Source of the DNA: Aliidongia dinghuensis
Lineage (GTDB): Bacteria; Pseudomonadota; Alphaproteobacteria; ATCC43930; CGMCC-115725
Length of the DNA: 64,000 nucleotides
Direction of reading: 5' to 3'
Assembly (NCBI RefSeq): GCF_014643535.1
Contig: NZ_BMJQ01000011.1
Coordinates: forward strand, 124,001-188,000
Shown here: piece by piece, positions 37,412-46,719 of the stretch
How the letters are laid out: every line of letters starts with the position of its first letter
How positions within the stretch are numbered: position 1 is the first letter of the stretch
The notes under the pieces: model-generated
Seen by the model: only the letters and a program-made list of their open reading frames with translations
The model's database searches: none
What the model was told of the DNA's origin: nothing
Position numbers and translations under genes: made by a program

Positions 37412-37720
37412 GGTCTTGGTCTCTCCGGTTGATGGGATTGCCTCGGTCAGGTGAGGCGGAGGGAGGGGGTTCTCAAGTTCTTGGCGGCTCGTTTCCGATT
37501 CGGCGGGTGGAGGCGAGGCCGCCCATGATGGCACCAGGGCCGGCATCGCGATCCGCGGCATGAAGGCGCTGCCGGCGGCCCCGCGCAACTTCACCAGGAA
37601 ACGTTTCGATATTACTCCGACGATTGACGAGGCGAAACGCCCCTGATACGAGCGTTGGACGAACGACAAGAAAAGCCCTGCCGCGACCGGCGGCGGAGGA
37701 CTGCAGGAAAGGGAGGCGGC
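37412..37720. other. Divergent intergenic region, aldo/keto reductase and GntR gene
   Basis: 309 bp with no supported gene, expected to hold both promoters. The palindrome GAAACGTTTC at 37598-37607 is perfect and is the best operator candidate; it differs from the TGGTnnnACCA type of FadR sites. An AT-richer patch follows (GATATTACTCCGACGATTG). Confidence 0.4.
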
Positions 37721-38482
37721 ATGCTGTCGAGCGATGTCGGCAAGAGGTCTCGTTCGAGAAAGAGTTCCACGCGGGCCCGCCCACCGGTGGCCGGCCTGCC
37801 CGGGGCCATCGTCGAGACGCTGGGCAAGAAGATCCTGAATGGCGAATTGAAGCCTGGCGACGTGCTGCCGGCCGAGACCGTGTATCTGAGCCAACTGGGC
37901 GTCAGCCGCACGACCTTGCGCGAAGCGATCAAGGTGCTGGCCGCCAAGGGGTTGGTGCTCGCGAAGCCCAAGACCGGCACCGTGGTGCGCGGGCGCGAGC
38001 ATTGGAACCTGCTCGATCCGGCGGTGCTGACCTGGGAGGCGGCATCCGATGGGTTCGCCGATACGCTCGGCGAACTGTTCGAGATCCGCCGGCTGGTCGA
38101 GCCCGAGGGGGCGGCGCTCGCTGCCCGGCGGCACGACGCCGCAGCGGCGCTCGCCATGCAGGCTGCCTTCGACGCGCTTGGTCCGCATGCCGATGCCGGG
38201 GCCGCGGCACTCGACGTCGACATCACCTTTCACCTGACCATCCTGCAGGCGGCGGGCAACCGCTATCTGAGTTCGCTCGGCGCCGTCATCGACACGGTCA
38301 TCCGATCGACTGCGCGGCTGGCGTTGGGCCGTCCCGGCGGGCTCGGCTATTCCATGGGCCTGCATCGCGCGGTGCTTGACGCCGTGCTGGCGCGGGACGA
38401 GGCGGCGGCCCGCGGCGCCATGCACAGGCTGCTGGCCGATGCGGAAGAAGACGCCCAACAGGTGCTGGAGCGTGGTCAGTAG
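37721..38482 (+). CDS. GntR-family regulator, FadR/FCD subfamily
   Basis: 253 aa. Winged HTH at about 28-90 (PGAIVETLGKKILNGELKPGDVLPAETVYLSQLGVSRTTLREAIKVLAAKGLV), then an all-helical FCD domain with the conserved FEIRRLVEPEGAALAA and the metal-site pattern D, H, H (DVDITFHLTI and LHRAV). FCD regulators usually sense sugar acids or organic acids. The ATG at 37721 has GGAAAGGGAGG upstream; the frame is open further upstream but that part is arginine-rich and unlikely to be coding. Confidence 0.9.
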   Translation: MLSSDVGKRSRSRKSSTRARPPVAGLPGAIVETLGKKILNGELKPGDVLPAETVYLSQLGVSRTTLREAIKVLAAKGLVLAKPKTGTVVRGREHWNLLDPAVLTWEAASDGFADTLGELFEIRRLVEPEGAALAARRHDAAAALAMQAAFDALGPHADAGAAALDVDITFHLTILQAAGNRYLSSLGAVIDTVIRSTARLALGRPGGLGYSMGLHRAVLDAVLARDEAAARGAMHRLLADAEEDAQQVLERGQ

Positions 38483-38632
38483 GATCGCCTCACAGGAAAT
38501 TGATCGACCGCGCCGGAAGCTGCCATCCGTCGTGCGGGTCTTATCCGACGGGGCTATGGCGCCTCGCACCTGATCTTCCTACATTATTGGCGGGAACGAA
38601 CCCGCCGGGGCCCCGCCTCGAAGGAGACCGTC

Positions 38633-38890
38633 ATGCGCATGCTGGGTTTCACGCTGCTGGCCGCGGCGACCGCGCTCGCCGCCTGTGCCGGATCCGAACC
38701 ATCGCCGTCCGACCAGGCGCTCGTCTACCGGACCGGCAGCCTCTTGAAGCAGCCGGACGTGGTGCAGCCGAACTTGACCTACTATGGCCAGGATCAGTTC
38801 GCGACCTCGCCTGATTTCAGGGTCGGCAGCGTCTTTCGCCATTCCACGCCGACGCCGGTCCCGCCGCCGCCGGAGCAGGCGCCGCAGTAA
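38633..38890 (+). CDS. Small lipoprotein, hypothetical
   Basis: 85 aa with a type II signal peptide, MRMLGFTLLAAATALAAC, the lipobox cysteine being residue 18. The mature part is short and polar and ends in a proline-rich tail (TPTPVPPPPEQAP). GAAGGAG precedes the ATG. No family recognised; likely anchored in the outer or inner membrane. Single gene upstream of the first isovaleryl-CoA dehydrogenase copy. Confidence 0.65.
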   Translation: MRMLGFTLLAAATALAACAGSEPSPSDQALVYRTGSLLKQPDVVQPNLTYYGQDQFATSPDFRVGSVFRHSTPTPVPPPPEQAPQ

Positions 38891-39006
38891 TCCCGGCCCG
38901 CAATCGCGCAACGATTCCCGGCGCTATCCCGGCGCCGCCGATGCCTCACTACTGATGCCACTGGGCAGCGCGGCATGCCCCGCGCTAAATAGAGGCGGTT
39001 CGGTCA

Positions 39007-40219
39007 AGGGAGCGTGCCGATGCTGGCGAATCAGATGCCTGGCTTGAACTTCGCATTGGGGGAGACGGCGGAGGCGATCCGGGAGAGCGTTTCGAGCTTC
39101 TCGGCGGTTGAGATTGCGCCGCGGGCGGCGGAGATCGACCGGACGAACCAGTTCCCGATGGACCTGTGGCGCAAGTTCGGCGACCTGGGTGTGCTGGGCG
39201 TGACCGTGCCGGAGGAATACGGCGGCGCGGGCTTGGGCTATCTCGAGCATGTGGTCGCGATGGAGGAGATCAGCCGGGCGTCGGCCTCGGTCGGTCTCTC
39301 CTATGGCGCGCACTCCAATCTGTGTGTGAACCAGATCAAGCTCAATGGCACGGCGGCGCAGAAGCAGAAGTACCTGCCGAAGCTGGTGTCGGGCGAGCAT
39401 GTCGGGGCGCTGGCCATGTCGGAGCCGGGCGCCGGCTCGGACGTGGTGTCGATGAAGTTGCGCGCGGAGAAGCGCGGCGACCGCTATGTGCTGAACGGCA
39501 CGAAGATGTGGATCACGAACGGCCCGGACGCCGACACGCTGGTGGTCTATGCCAAGACGGATCCTTCGGCGGGCCCCAAGGGCATGACGGCGTTCCTGGT
39601 CGAGAAGGGCTTCAAGGGGTTCTCGACGGCACAGAAGCTCGACAAGCTCGGCATGCGCGGCTCGAACACGTGCGAGCTGGTGTTCGCGGACTGCGAGGTG
39701 CCGGCAGAGAACGTGCTGGCTGAGGTCGGGCGCGGCGTCAATGTGCTGATGAGCGGGCTCGACTACGAGCGGGCGGTGCTGGCGGCGGGTCCGATCGGCA
39801 TCATGCAGGCCTGCCTCGACGTGGTGGTGCCCTATGTCCATGAGCGGCGGCAGTTCGGCCAGGCGATCGGCGAGTTCCAGCTGATGCAGGGCAAGCTCGC
39901 CGACATGTATGTGACGCTCAATGCCGCCCGCGCCTACGTCTATGCGGTGGCCCAGGCGTGCGACCGGGGCGAGACGACGCGCAAGGACGCGGCCGGCGCC
40001 ATCCTCTACGCGGCGGAGAAGGCGACCTGGATGGCCTTGGAGGCGATCCAGTGCCTGGGCGGCAACGGCTACATCAACGAATATGCGACCGGGCGCCTCT
40101 TGCGCGACGCCAAGCTGTACGAGATCGGCGCCGGCACGTCGGAGATCCGCCGCATGCTGATCGGCCGCGAGCTGTTCAAGGAAACGGCGTAACATCCGTC
40201 GCATCACAGACCCTCACCC
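39007..40219 (+). repeat. 1213-bp duplicated block, copy 1
   Basis: Contains the ribosome-binding site, the whole isovaleryl-CoA dehydrogenase gene and 27 bp after its stop. It aligns without gaps to 46720-47932. By eye I count eight substitutions, all between 39109 and 39559; 39560-40219 is identical to the other copy. Confidence 0.93.
39020..40192 (+). CDS. liuA: Isovaleryl-CoA dehydrogenase, copy 1
   Basis: 390-aa flavoprotein oxidising isovaleryl-CoA to 3-methylcrotonyl-CoA, handing electrons to ETF. The three acyl-CoA dehydrogenase domains are complete: [11 protein letters not shown] (131-141), WITNG, and [20 protein letters not shown]250 in [12 protein letters not shown] is the IVD-type catalytic base; the C-terminal segment reads [12 protein letters not shown], without the base of short-chain enzymes, as in IVD. 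The ATG at 39020 has GGGAG seven bases upstream; an in-frame GTG at 39014 is less likely. It differs from copy 2 only at residue 150 (Glu here). Heads a cluster with thiolase, SDR, acyl-CoA dehydrogenase and isomerase. Confidence 0.95.
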   Translation: MLANQMPGLNFALGETAEAIRESVSSFSAVEIAPRAAEIDRTNQFPMDLWRKFGDLGVLGVTVPEEYGGAGLGYLEHVVAMEEISRASASVGLSYGAHSNLCVNQIKLNGTAAQKQKYLPKLVSGEHVGALAMSEPGAGSDVVSMKLRAEKRGDRYVLNGTKMWITNGPDADTLVVYAKTDPSAGPKGMTAFLVEKGFKGFSTAQKLDKLGMRGSNTCELVFADCEVPAENVLAEVGRGVNVLMSGLDYERAVLAAGPIGIMQACLDVVVPYVHERRQFGQAIGEFQLMQGKLADMYVTLNAARAYVYAVAQACDRGETTRKDAAGAILYAAEKATWMALEAIQCLGGNGYINEYATGRLLRDAKLYEIGAGTSEIRRMLIGRELFKETA

Positions 40220-40276
40220 CAACCCTCTCCCGCTCGCGGGAGAGGGCGGGACCCGCGACAGCGGGAGGGTGAGGGT
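40210..40276. repeat. REP-like intergenic palindrome A1
   Basis: About 67 bp running from ACCCTCACCCCAACCC to GGGAGGGTGAGGGT, with an internal CTCTCCCGCTCGCGGGAGAG hairpin. Related copies are at 47923-47987 (opposite orientation) and 60688-60754 (same orientation). It forms the 3' edge of the duplicated block. Confidence 0.85.
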
Positions 40277-40314
40277 CGTAGGGCCAGAACAAGGTTTTAA
40301 GGGAGTTTTCTCGG

Positions 40315-41496
40315 ATGAACGATCCGATCGTCATCGTCGGCATGGCCCGCACCGCCATGGGCGGGTTCCAGGGTGATCTCAAGGATGTCGCAGCGCCGCA
40401 GCTCGGTGCCACGGCAATCAAGGCTGCGATCGAGCGCGCCCAGGTCGGCGTCGACGAAATCGACGAGGCGATCATGGGCTGCGTGTTGCCGGCCGGTCTG
40501 GGCCAGGCGCCGGCCCGCCAGGCGGCCTTGGGCGCCGGCCTGCCGCAATCGGTCGGCTGCACGACGATCAACAAGGTGTGCGGCTCGGGCATGAAGGCGG
40601 CGATGCTGGCCCACGACCTGATCGCGGCCGGCACCAACCGGATCATGGTCGCGGGCGGCATGGAGAGCATGTCGAACGCGCCCTATCTCCTGGACAAGGC
40701 GCGCGGCGGCTATCGCCTGGGCCACGGCCGGACGCTCGACCACATGTTCCTGGACGGGCTCGAGGACGCCTACGACAAGGGCCGGCTCATGGGCACCTTC
40801 GCCGAGGATTGCGCCAGCCATTACCAGTTCAGGCGCGAGGACCAGGACGCTTTTGCGCTGGCATCTCTCGACCGTGCCAAGAAGGCGATCGAGGGCGGGC
40901 ACTTCAAGAGCGAGATTGCGCCGGTCGCGATCAAGGGCCGCGGCGGCGACACGGTCGTCGACACCGACGAGCAGCCGCTGAAGGCGCGGCCGGACAAGAT
41001 CCCGACCCTGAAGCCGGCGTTCCGGCCCGACGGCACGGTGACGGCTGCCAATTCCTCGTCGATCTCCGACGGCGCGGCGGCACTCGTGCTGATGCCCCAG
41101 TCGGAGGCCGAGCGGCGTGGCTTGAAGCCGCTCGCCGTCATCCGCGGCCATGCGACGCACGCCCAGGCGCCGGCCTGGTTCACCACGGCGCCGGTCAAGG
41201 CGATCGGCAATCTCCTGGCCAAGCTCGACTGGCGGGCTGGCGACGTCGACCTCTACGAGATCAACGAGGCCTTCGCCGTCGTCACCATGGCGGCGATGCG
41301 CGAGCTCGACCTGCCCCACGACAAGGTCAACGTCCATGGCGGCGCCTGTGCGCTCGGCCATCCGATCGGCGCGTCGGGCGCGCGGCTGATCGTGACGCTC
41401 ATTGCCGCGCTCGAGCAATATGACCTGAAGCGCGGCGTCGCCTCGCTCTGTATCGGCGGCGGCGAGGCGACGGCACTCGCCGTCGAGCGGGTCTGA
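40315..41496 (+). CDS. Acetyl-CoA C-acyltransferase (thiolase)
   Basis: 393 aa. Thiolase with nucleophile C89 (NKVCGSGMKA), H349 in GGACALGHPIGASGAR and C379 in SLCIGGGEA. It either condenses two acetyl-CoA or cleaves 3-ketoacyl-CoA, including acetoacetyl-CoA; with isovaleryl-CoA dehydrogenase upstream, completing leucine catabolism is plausible. TAAGGGAG precedes the ATG. The next gene begins 5 bp after its stop, so an operon is likely. Confidence 0.93.
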   Translation: MNDPIVIVGMARTAMGGFQGDLKDVAAPQLGATAIKAAIERAQVGVDEIDEAIMGCVLPAGLGQAPARQAALGAGLPQSVGCTTINKVCGSGMKAAMLAHDLIAAGTNRIMVAGGMESMSNAPYLLDKARGGYRLGHGRTLDHMFLDGLEDAYDKGRLMGTFAEDCASHYQFRREDQDAFALASLDRAKKAIEGGHFKSEIAPVAIKGRGGDTVVDTDEQPLKARPDKIPTLKPAFRPDGTVTAANSSSISDGAAALVLMPQSEAERRGLKPLAVIRGHATHAQAPAWFTTAPVKAIGNLLAKLDWRAGDVDLYEINEAFAVVTMAAMRELDLPHDKVNVHGGACALGHPIGASGARLIVTLIAALEQYDLKRGVASLCIGGGEATALAVERV

Positions 41497-41501
41497 CCAG
41501 C

Positions 41502-42188
41502 ATGGCCGGCAGCGTGCTCGTGACCGGGGCCAGCCGGGGCCTCGGCCTGGAATTCGCCCGGCAATATGCCGACGAGGGCTGGCGGGTCTATGCCACGTGC
41601 CGCGACGTGACGCGGCCGGGCGGGCTCGCCAGCCTCAAGGGCGACATCATCGTCCTGCCGCTCGAAGTGACCGAGAAGCGTTCGATCGACGCGCTCGTCC
41701 AGTCGTTCGGCTCGGCCCCGCTCGACATCCTGATCGCCAATGCCGGCGTGATCGGCCCGCGCGGCATGACGGCTGACAATGTCGACCGGGTGAGCTGGCT
41801 CGAGACCTTCGCGGTCAACGCGGTGGCGCCGATCGCGATCGTCGGCGCCTTGAAGCGCAATACGGAAAAGGGCAAGCACAAGAAGCTGGTCGCGGTTTCG
41901 AGCCGGATGGGCTCGATCGGCGGCAATGTCTCCGGCGGGAGCTATGCCTATCGCTCGTCCAAGGCGGCCTTGAACGCGGCCTGGCACTCGCTGGCGCTCG
42001 ACCTTGCGGCACAGGGCTATGCCATGGCGGTGCTGCATCCCGGCTGGGTCAAGACCGACATGGGCGGCAAGGACGCCGACATCGACCCGGTCGAGAGCGT
42101 CACCGGCATGCGCCAGGTGATCGATCGGCTGACCGTCGCCGAGACCGGGCGCTTCTACAATTACGACGGGGCGGAACTGCCCTGGTGA
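41502..42188 (+). CDS. SDR-family oxidoreductase (C-factor-like)
   Basis: 228 aa. Cofactor motif TGASRGLG near 7-14, NAG near 83 and catalytic YRSSK in [12 protein letters not shown]; the C terminus [12 protein letters not shown] resembles the CsgA/carbonyl-reductase-like SDR group that acts on hydrophobic substrates. It is tightly packed between thiolase and acyl-CoA dehydrogenase genes, so a role in oxidising or reducing an acyl intermediate is inferred. Confidence 0.88.
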   Translation: MAGSVLVTGASRGLGLEFARQYADEGWRVYATCRDVTRPGGLASLKGDIIVLPLEVTEKRSIDALVQSFGSAPLDILIANAGVIGPRGMTADNVDRVSWLETFAVNAVAPIAIVGALKRNTEKGKHKKLVAVSSRMGSIGGNVSGGSYAYRSSKAALNAAWHSLALDLAAQGYAMAVLHPGWVKTDMGGKDADIDPVESVTGMRQVIDRLTVAETGRFYNYDGAELPW

Positions 42189-42198
42189 GAGCCGGACC

Positions 42199-43347
42199 AT
42201 GATTCTCAACGAACAACAGACGATGATCCGGGACATGGCGCGCCAGTTCGCGCGCGAGCGGCTAGCACCCGAGGCCGAGGCCCGGGACCGCGAGCACCGC
42301 TTCCCGCGCGAGGCGCTCAAGGAAATGGGCGAACTCGGATTCCTCGGCATGCTGGTGCCGGAAGAGTACGACGGTGCCGGTGTCGACCATGTCGCCTATG
42401 CGCTCGCGATCGAGGAGATCGCGGCCGGCGAGGGGGCGACCTCGACCATCATGAGCGTGCACAACTCGGTCGGCTGCATGCCGATCCTGAAGTTCGGCAC
42501 CGACGCGCAGACGGAGCGGTTCCTGAAGCCCATGGCGCGCGGCCGCATGCTGGGCGCCTTCTGCCTGACCGAGCCGCAGGCGGGCTCCGACGCCTCGGCG
42601 CTGCGCACGCGCGCCCGGCGCGTGGGCGACAAATGGGTGCTCACCGGCACGAAGCAGTTCATCACCTCGGGCAAGAATGGCGACGTCGCGATCGTCTTCG
42701 CGGTGACCGACGCCCAAGCCGGCAAGCGCGGCATCTCGGCCTTCATCGTGCCGACCTCGACGCCGGGCTACACGGTCGCCCGCGTCGAGGAAAAGCTCGG
42801 CCAGCATGCCTCCGACACGGCGCAGATCACTTTCGAGGAGATGGCGCTCGAGGCCGACCTGATGCTGGGCCGCGAGGGTGAGGGCTACAAGATCGCGCTC
42901 TCGAATCTCGAGGGCGGGCGCATCGGCATCGCCGCCCAGTCCGTCGGCATGGCGCGGGCCGCGTTCGAGGCAGCGGAGCGCTACGCCGGCGAGCGCGAGA
43001 CGTTCGGCGTCAAGATCCGCGAGCATCAGGCGGTTGGCTTTCGGTTGGCCGACATGGCGACCAGGATCGAGGCGGCGCGGCTGCTCTATCTGCAGGCGGC
43101 AGCACTCCGCGACGCCGGCAGGCCTTGCCTCAAGGAGGCGGCCATGGCCAAGCTTTATGCGTCGGAAATGGCCGAGTGGGTGTGCTCCGCCGCGATCCAG
43201 ATCCACGGCGGCTATGGGTATCTCAAGGACTTCCCGGTCGAGCGCATCTATCGCGACGTCCGGGTCTGCCAGATCTACGAAGGCACCAGCGACATCCAAC
43301 GACTGGTGATCGCCCGCCAGCTCGCGAACGAGAGCGGCGCGAACTAA
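42199..43347 (+). CDS. Acyl-CoA dehydrogenase (short/branched-chain type)
   Basis: 382 aa. FAD enzyme introducing a 2,3-double bond in acyl-Co[28 protein letters not shown] and [17 protein letters not shown] mark the domains; the catalytic base is E361 in [18 protein letters not shown], the short-chain/isobutyryl-type position, unlike the IVD copies. Starts 10 bp after the SDR stop. Substrate may be a branched or short acyl-CoA. Confidence 0.93.
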   Translation: MILNEQQTMIRDMARQFARERLAPEAEARDREHRFPREALKEMGELGFLGMLVPEEYDGAGVDHVAYALAIEEIAAGEGATSTIMSVHNSVGCMPILKFGTDAQTERFLKPMARGRMLGAFCLTEPQAGSDASALRTRARRVGDKWVLTGTKQFITSGKNGDVAIVFAVTDAQAGKRGISAFIVPTSTPGYTVARVEEKLGQHASDTAQITFEEMALEADLMLGREGEGYKIALSNLEGGRIGIAAQSVGMARAAFEAAERYAGERETFGVKIREHQAVGFRLADMATRIEAARLLYLQAAALRDAGRPCLKEAAMAKLYASEMAEWVCSAAIQIHGGYGYLKDFPVERIYRDVRVCQIYEGTSDIQRLVIARQLANESGAN

Positions 43348-43367
43348 CATTAGGGAGCGAACGACTG

Positions 43368-43970
43368 ATGGCTGAAGCGATCGATTTCTACTTCGATTTC
43401 TCCTCGCCCTACGGCTATTTCGCAACCGCGCGCATCGACGAGATCGGCCGCAAGCACGGCGTGCCGGTCAATTGGCGGCCGATCCTTCTGGGTGCGGTCT
43501 TCAAGATCACCGGGGCGGGGCCGCAGCCGACCCTGCCGCTCAAGGGCGACTACTTCATCCACGATGTGCCGCGCTCGGCCCGGCTTGTCGGCCTGCCGTT
43601 CCGGTTACCGGCGCAGTTCCCGTTCGGCACGGTGACCGCCTGCCGCGCCTATTACTTCATCGCCCAGACCGACCCCGAGGGTGCCGTCCGGCTTGCCCGC
43701 GCGCTCTACGACCATGCGTTCGGCAAGGGCCGCGACATCTGCCCGGTCGAGGCCGTGGTCGGCGTCGCGGCCGAGCTCGGCTTCGACGCGGACAAGATCC
43801 AGTCCGGCATCCAGGCGCACGAGACCAAGGAACTGGTCAAGGCCGAGGTCGACGCCGCGATCCGGCGCGAAGTGTTCGGCTCGCCGTTTTTCTATGTCGG
43901 CGACGAGCCGTTCTGGGGGCACGACCGGCTCGACCAGGTCGATCTCTGGCTGGAGAAGGGCGGCTGGTAG
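43368..43970 (+). CDS. 2-hydroxychromene-2-carboxylate isomerase-like (kappa GST/DsbA fold)
   Basis: 200 aa. A thioredoxin fold with helical insertion, starting IDFYFDFSSPYGYFA with the catalytic-serine motif, and ending FGSPFFYVGDEPFWGHDRLDQVDLWL. NahD-type members isomerise aromatic intermediates using glutathione; many homologues sit in acyl-CoA or aromatic degradation clusters without a defined substrate. TAGGGAGCG lies before the ATG, 20 bp after the acyl-CoA dehydrogenase. Last gene of the cluster. Confidence 0.9.
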   Translation: MAEAIDFYFDFSSPYGYFATARIDEIGRKHGVPVNWRPILLGAVFKITGAGPQPTLPLKGDYFIHDVPRSARLVGLPFRLPAQFPFGTVTACRAYYFIAQTDPEGAVRLARALYDHAFGKGRDICPVEAVVGVAAELGFDADKIQSGIQAHETKELVKAEVDAAIRREVFGSPFFYVGDEPFWGHDRLDQVDLWLEKGGW

Positions 43971-43989
43971 ACGCAGGCGGCTGGTGGGC

Positions 43990-44544
43990 TCAGCCCGCCA
44001 GCGCCTTCTCGTACTCGATCAGCACGTGCTGCCGGCGGCCAATCCGGCGCGCCGGATAGCTGCGGGGCAGGGCGAAGCCCAGGCTCTGCCAGAAGCGGTG
44101 GGCACGATGGTTGCTCGCGACCACGGCGAGGAGGATCGACCGGCCGCCCTGACGCTCGATCCAATGCTGGACCGACCAATAGACGGTCGAGCCGAAGCCG
44201 TAGCCGCGCCACGCCGGGTCGAGCAGCATCAGGCCCAGGTACCATTGATCGGGCACTCGGTGATGGCGCAGGACGCCCACGAGGCCGGCGAGCCCGCCGT
44301 CCCGGTCGGCGATGCCGAGATTGATGATATCCTCAGACGCTCGTTCGGCAGGCCCGTCGCGGAGCTGCCCGAGCGCTGCGTCCGGTCCGGCCGGGCCGCC
44401 TTCGACCAGCTCGAAATAGTCGGCCGAGCGCGCGAACAGGCGCTGGATCATCGGCGCGTCGGCCTCGGTCAGGCGGAAGACGCGCCGGCCGGCGACGGTG
44501 AACAGCGACGGCGCTGAGGGGGGCGCTTCGGCGATCTGGATCAT
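43990..44544 (-). CDS. GNAT-family N-acetyltransferase
   Basis: 184 aa. GNAT domain with WYLGLMLLDPAWRGYGFGSTVY (acetyl-CoA site, about 110-131) and LAVVASNHRAHRFWQSLGF. Substrate unknown. The start codon overlaps the DUF1993 stop (ATGA), so it is the second gene of a two-gene minus-strand unit. Confidence 0.85.
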   Translation of the reverse strand: MIQIAEAPPSAPSLFTVAGRRVFRLTEADAPMIQRLFARSADYFELVEGGPAGPDAALGQLRDGPAERASEDIINLGIADRDGGLAGLVGVLRHHRVPDQWYLGLMLLDPAWRGYGFGSTVYWSVQHWIERQGGRSILLAVVASNHRAHRFWQSLGFALPRSYPARRIGRRQHVLIEYEKALAG

Positions 44545-45080
44545 AGCGCCTCCCGCTCCTTGAGCCGCAGCGCGCCCATGTAGTCGAGCTTGCTGAGCGG
44601 CACGCCCCGCGAGCGCAAGATGCCGTAGGCTGTCGTGGCGTGGAAATGGAAGTTCGGCAGGGAGAAGGACAGGAGGAAGCCTTCGGCGGTGAACAGCCGC
44701 TCGACCTCGCCCGCCCGGAAGATCACCTCGGCGCCGGCGCGCGCGTTGACCGCCTCCGGCGGCAGGTCGGCGAGCGCCGCGCGGGTCTCGTCGATCAGCG
44801 CCTGGAGGGCGGCATAGTTGCCGAGCGGCTTCACGGCCGGCTGGCCCAGGATGCCGGTCCGGATCGCCTCGATGGCACCCGCCGAATGAAAGGCGATGCG
44901 CTGGATCTGGAAGCGGAACGGCTGCATGTCGGCGATAAGCCGCGCTTCGACGATTTCGCTGAGGTCGATGCCCTTGTCCCGGCAATGCGCCAGGCCGCGG
45001 CTGAGAAGGCCCGCGACCGCGTTCAGCGTCTGGAGATAGCTGCCGACGCTGGCGTCATAGAGCGAGATCTGCATGGCCAT
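44541..45080 (-). CDS. DUF1993-family protein
   Basis: 179 aa, all-helical. MAMQISLYDASVGSYLQTLNAVAGLLSRG, SEIVEARLIADMQPFRFQIQRIAFHSAGA and FSLPNFHFHATTAYGILRSRGVPLSKLDYMG match DUF1993, related to DinB-like four-helix bundles that may bind metal or thiols. Function unknown. Upstream is an AT-rich region with an inverted repeat that probably controls this unit. Confidence 0.85.
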   Translation of the reverse strand: MAMQISLYDASVGSYLQTLNAVAGLLSRGLAHCRDKGIDLSEIVEARLIADMQPFRFQIQRIAFHSAGAIEAIRTGILGQPAVKPLGNYAALQALIDETRAALADLPPEAVNARAGAEVIFRAGEVERLFTAEGFLLSFSLPNFHFHATTAYGILRSRGVPLSKLDYMGALRLKEREAL

Positions 45081-45120
45081 CGTGAGGCTGTCTCCACGGA
45101 AACGGTTTCGCGAGCCGCTA

Positions 45121-45140
45121 TATATCCGATATAGGATATA
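45121..45140. promoter_or_regulatory. Inverted repeat upstream of the DUF1993 unit
   Basis: TATATCC (45121-45127) and GGATATA (45134-45140) flank GATATA, followed directly by a further half-site-like ATCCGATA. The block is strikingly AT-rich for this genome and lies 41 bp upstream of the DUF1993 start; it probably combines promoter and operator. No cognate regulator gene is adjacent. Confidence 0.5.
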
Positions 45141-45300
45141 ATCCGATAGAAGAATTTTAGAGGGGAGAGATAAAAATCGCCGTGGTTGTGCGCTGCGGTG
45201 TCCTGTTACGCGCTTGCAATAACAAACATTGCCGAGTGCCGGACAAGGCGGCATACATCCGGCTCGCCCCTGCAAAAACGACGACCGAAACGAGGGCTGC

Positions 45301-45882
45301 ATGGAACGTTTGATCGAGGGCTATCGCCGGTTTCGCGAGACCTACTGGGTCCAGAACAAGGACGTCTTCGAGGCGCTGGCCGCGGGCCAGTCGCCGCGCG
45401 CCATGGTGATTACCTGCGCCGATTCGCGGGTCGACCCGCAACTGATCTTCGACGCCAAGCCTGGCGAGATCTTCTGCGTGCGCAATGTTGCGGCGCTGGT
45501 CCCGCCCTACAAGACCGACAGCTTCCATCACGGCACGTCGGCGGCAATCGAGTTCGCTGTGCGCTCTCTCGAGGTCGAGCACGTCATCGTGCTGGGCCAT
45601 GCCCAGTGCGGCGGCATCCGTGCGCTGCTCGCGGGCGGCGATCAGGGCGACTTCATCGGCCGCTGGATGGAGATCGCAGCCAAAGCGCGCGAGCAGGCAC
45701 TGGTCGCGGCCCAGACCTCGCATGAAGGCGCCCAGCACCTGTGCGAGCGCGAAAGCATCAAGGTCGCGGTCGACAATCTCATGACCTTCCCCTGGGTCGT
45801 CGAACGGGTGCAGGCCGGCCGGCTCAAGCTCCACGGCTGGCATTTCGACTTCGAGCTGGGTGAGCTCGAACGGGTGGTCTAG
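45301..45882 (+). CDS. Beta-class carbonic anhydrase
   Basis: 193 aa. Interconverts CO2 and bicarbonate. The zinc ligands C39 ([10 protein letters not shown]), H100 and C103 ([12 protein letters not shown]) and the Asp41/Arg43 dyad are present. CO2 from the formate dehydrogenase and bicarbonate for the biotin carboxylases in this window are plausible contexts, but the gene stands alone. ATG chosen as the family N terminus; the frame upstream is not coding. Confidence 0.94.
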   Translation: MERLIEGYRRFRETYWVQNKDVFEALAAGQSPRAMVITCADSRVDPQLIFDAKPGEIFCVRNVAALVPPYKTDSFHHGTSAAIEFAVRSLEVEHVIVLGHAQCGGIRALLAGGDQGDFIGRWMEIAAKAREQALVAAQTSHEGAQHLCERESIKVAVDNLMTFPWVVERVQAGRLKLHGWHFDFELGELERVV

Positions 45883-45890
45883 CCAAAAGG

Positions 45891-46028
45891 CGTCATCCCC
45901 GCGGAGGCGGGGATCCACGCGCAAACCGCAGGTTTGTCACGCCTTTACGCGCGGCAGCGCGGAAATAAAGACTCAATGTCGCCGCAGACGCGGCTCTTGG
46001 CTGGATTCCCGCCTTCGCGGGAATGACG
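45891..46028. repeat. Intergenic palindromic element B1
   Basis: Begins CGTCATCCCCGCGGAGG and ends TTCGCGGGAATGACG, with inverted termini enclosing about 85 bp of other sequence. A shorter relative is at 52435-52517. It fills the gap between the carbonic anhydrase and tetR stops. Confidence 0.75.
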
Positions 46029-46036
46029 GGTGGGAC

Positions 46037-46627
46037 CTACCCCGCCAGCCCCTGCATCACCAGGTCCGTGTGGATGCGCACGATCTCCTCCGGCCCGAGC
46101 GGGCCATCGGGGCGGTACCAGGTGCAGATGCCGGTCAGCATGGCGATGATGGCGAAGGCGCCGACGCGCGTGTCGGCGACCCGGAAGCGCCCGGCCGCGA
46201 CGCCGTGGTCGAGGATCTCGATCAGTTGCCGTTCGTAGCGCTCGCGCATGGCGACGATTGTGGCCCGGTTCTCCGGCTCCAGGCTGCGCAGCTCGGAATT
46301 GGCGATATAGACCTCGTAGCGCCGCTCCATGTGATAGGTGACATGGAGGCGGACGAAGGCGGCGAGCGCCGCAACGGGATCGTCCAGGCCGGCGAGCGCC
46401 TGGTCGAGATTGGCCAGCAGGTCGGTCATGTGGTTGCGCACGAGCGTGAACAGCAGGTCCTGCTTGGTTTTGATGTGGTTGTAGAGCGAGCCCGACAGGA
46501 TGCCGACGTCGGCCGCGAGCCGGCGCAGCGTCAGCGCCTCGTAGCCATGCTCGTAGATCAGCCTCAGACCCGCCTTGCGGATCGCGGCCAAGGTCGCCGG
46601 ACCGTGCGATCCCGCCGTGCGCGACAT
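46037..46627 (-). CDS. TetR-family regulator next to the leucine-degradation operon
   Basis: 196 aa. N-terminal TetR HTH ([53 protein letters not shown]), then a helical ligand domain. GGAG lies 7 nt before the ATG at 46627; the open frame upstream is not needed. It is divergent from the second isovaleryl-CoA dehydrogenase gene across a 105-bp gap holding a near-perfect palindrome, so it probably represses the operon and itself, with an acyl-CoA as inducer. Comparable in role to LiuQ-type TetR regulators of other proteobacteria (inference). Confidence 0.9.
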   Translation of the reverse strand: MSRTAGSHGPATLAAIRKAGLRLIYEHGYEALTLRRLAADVGILSGSLYNHIKTKQDLLFTLVRNHMTDLLANLDQALAGLDDPVAALAAFVRLHVTYHMERRYEVYIANSELRSLEPENRATIVAMRERYERQLIEILDHGVAAGRFRVADTRVGAFAIIAMLTGICTWYRPDGPLGPEEIVRIHTDLVMQGLAG

Positions 46628-46681
46628 GTGCGTCTCCGTTTTGCCCCCTTGCAGCTTGGCTGGGTTTTCGGCATTGTACAA

Positions 46682-46709
46682 GGAAACAAACGGTTGACCG
46701 TTTCTTTCC
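46682..46709. promoter_or_regulatory. Palindromic TetR operator before liuA copy 2
   Basis: Core AAACGGT-TG-ACCGTTT is perfect; extending to GGAAAC on the left and CTTTCC on the right gives 12 of 13 paired positions per arm. It lies between the divergent tetR and liuA genes. A TACAAT-like -10 for tetR abuts it on the left. The first dehydrogenase copy lacks this operator. Confidence 0.75.
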
Positions 46710-46719
46710 GCGGTCGTTT

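Noticed and set aside
37598-37607. GAAACGTTTC as a proven operator for the FCD-type GntR protein
   Set aside because: It is a perfect palindrome but looks more like a LacI-family site than a FadR-type site, so it is listed only as a candidate within the intergenic region.
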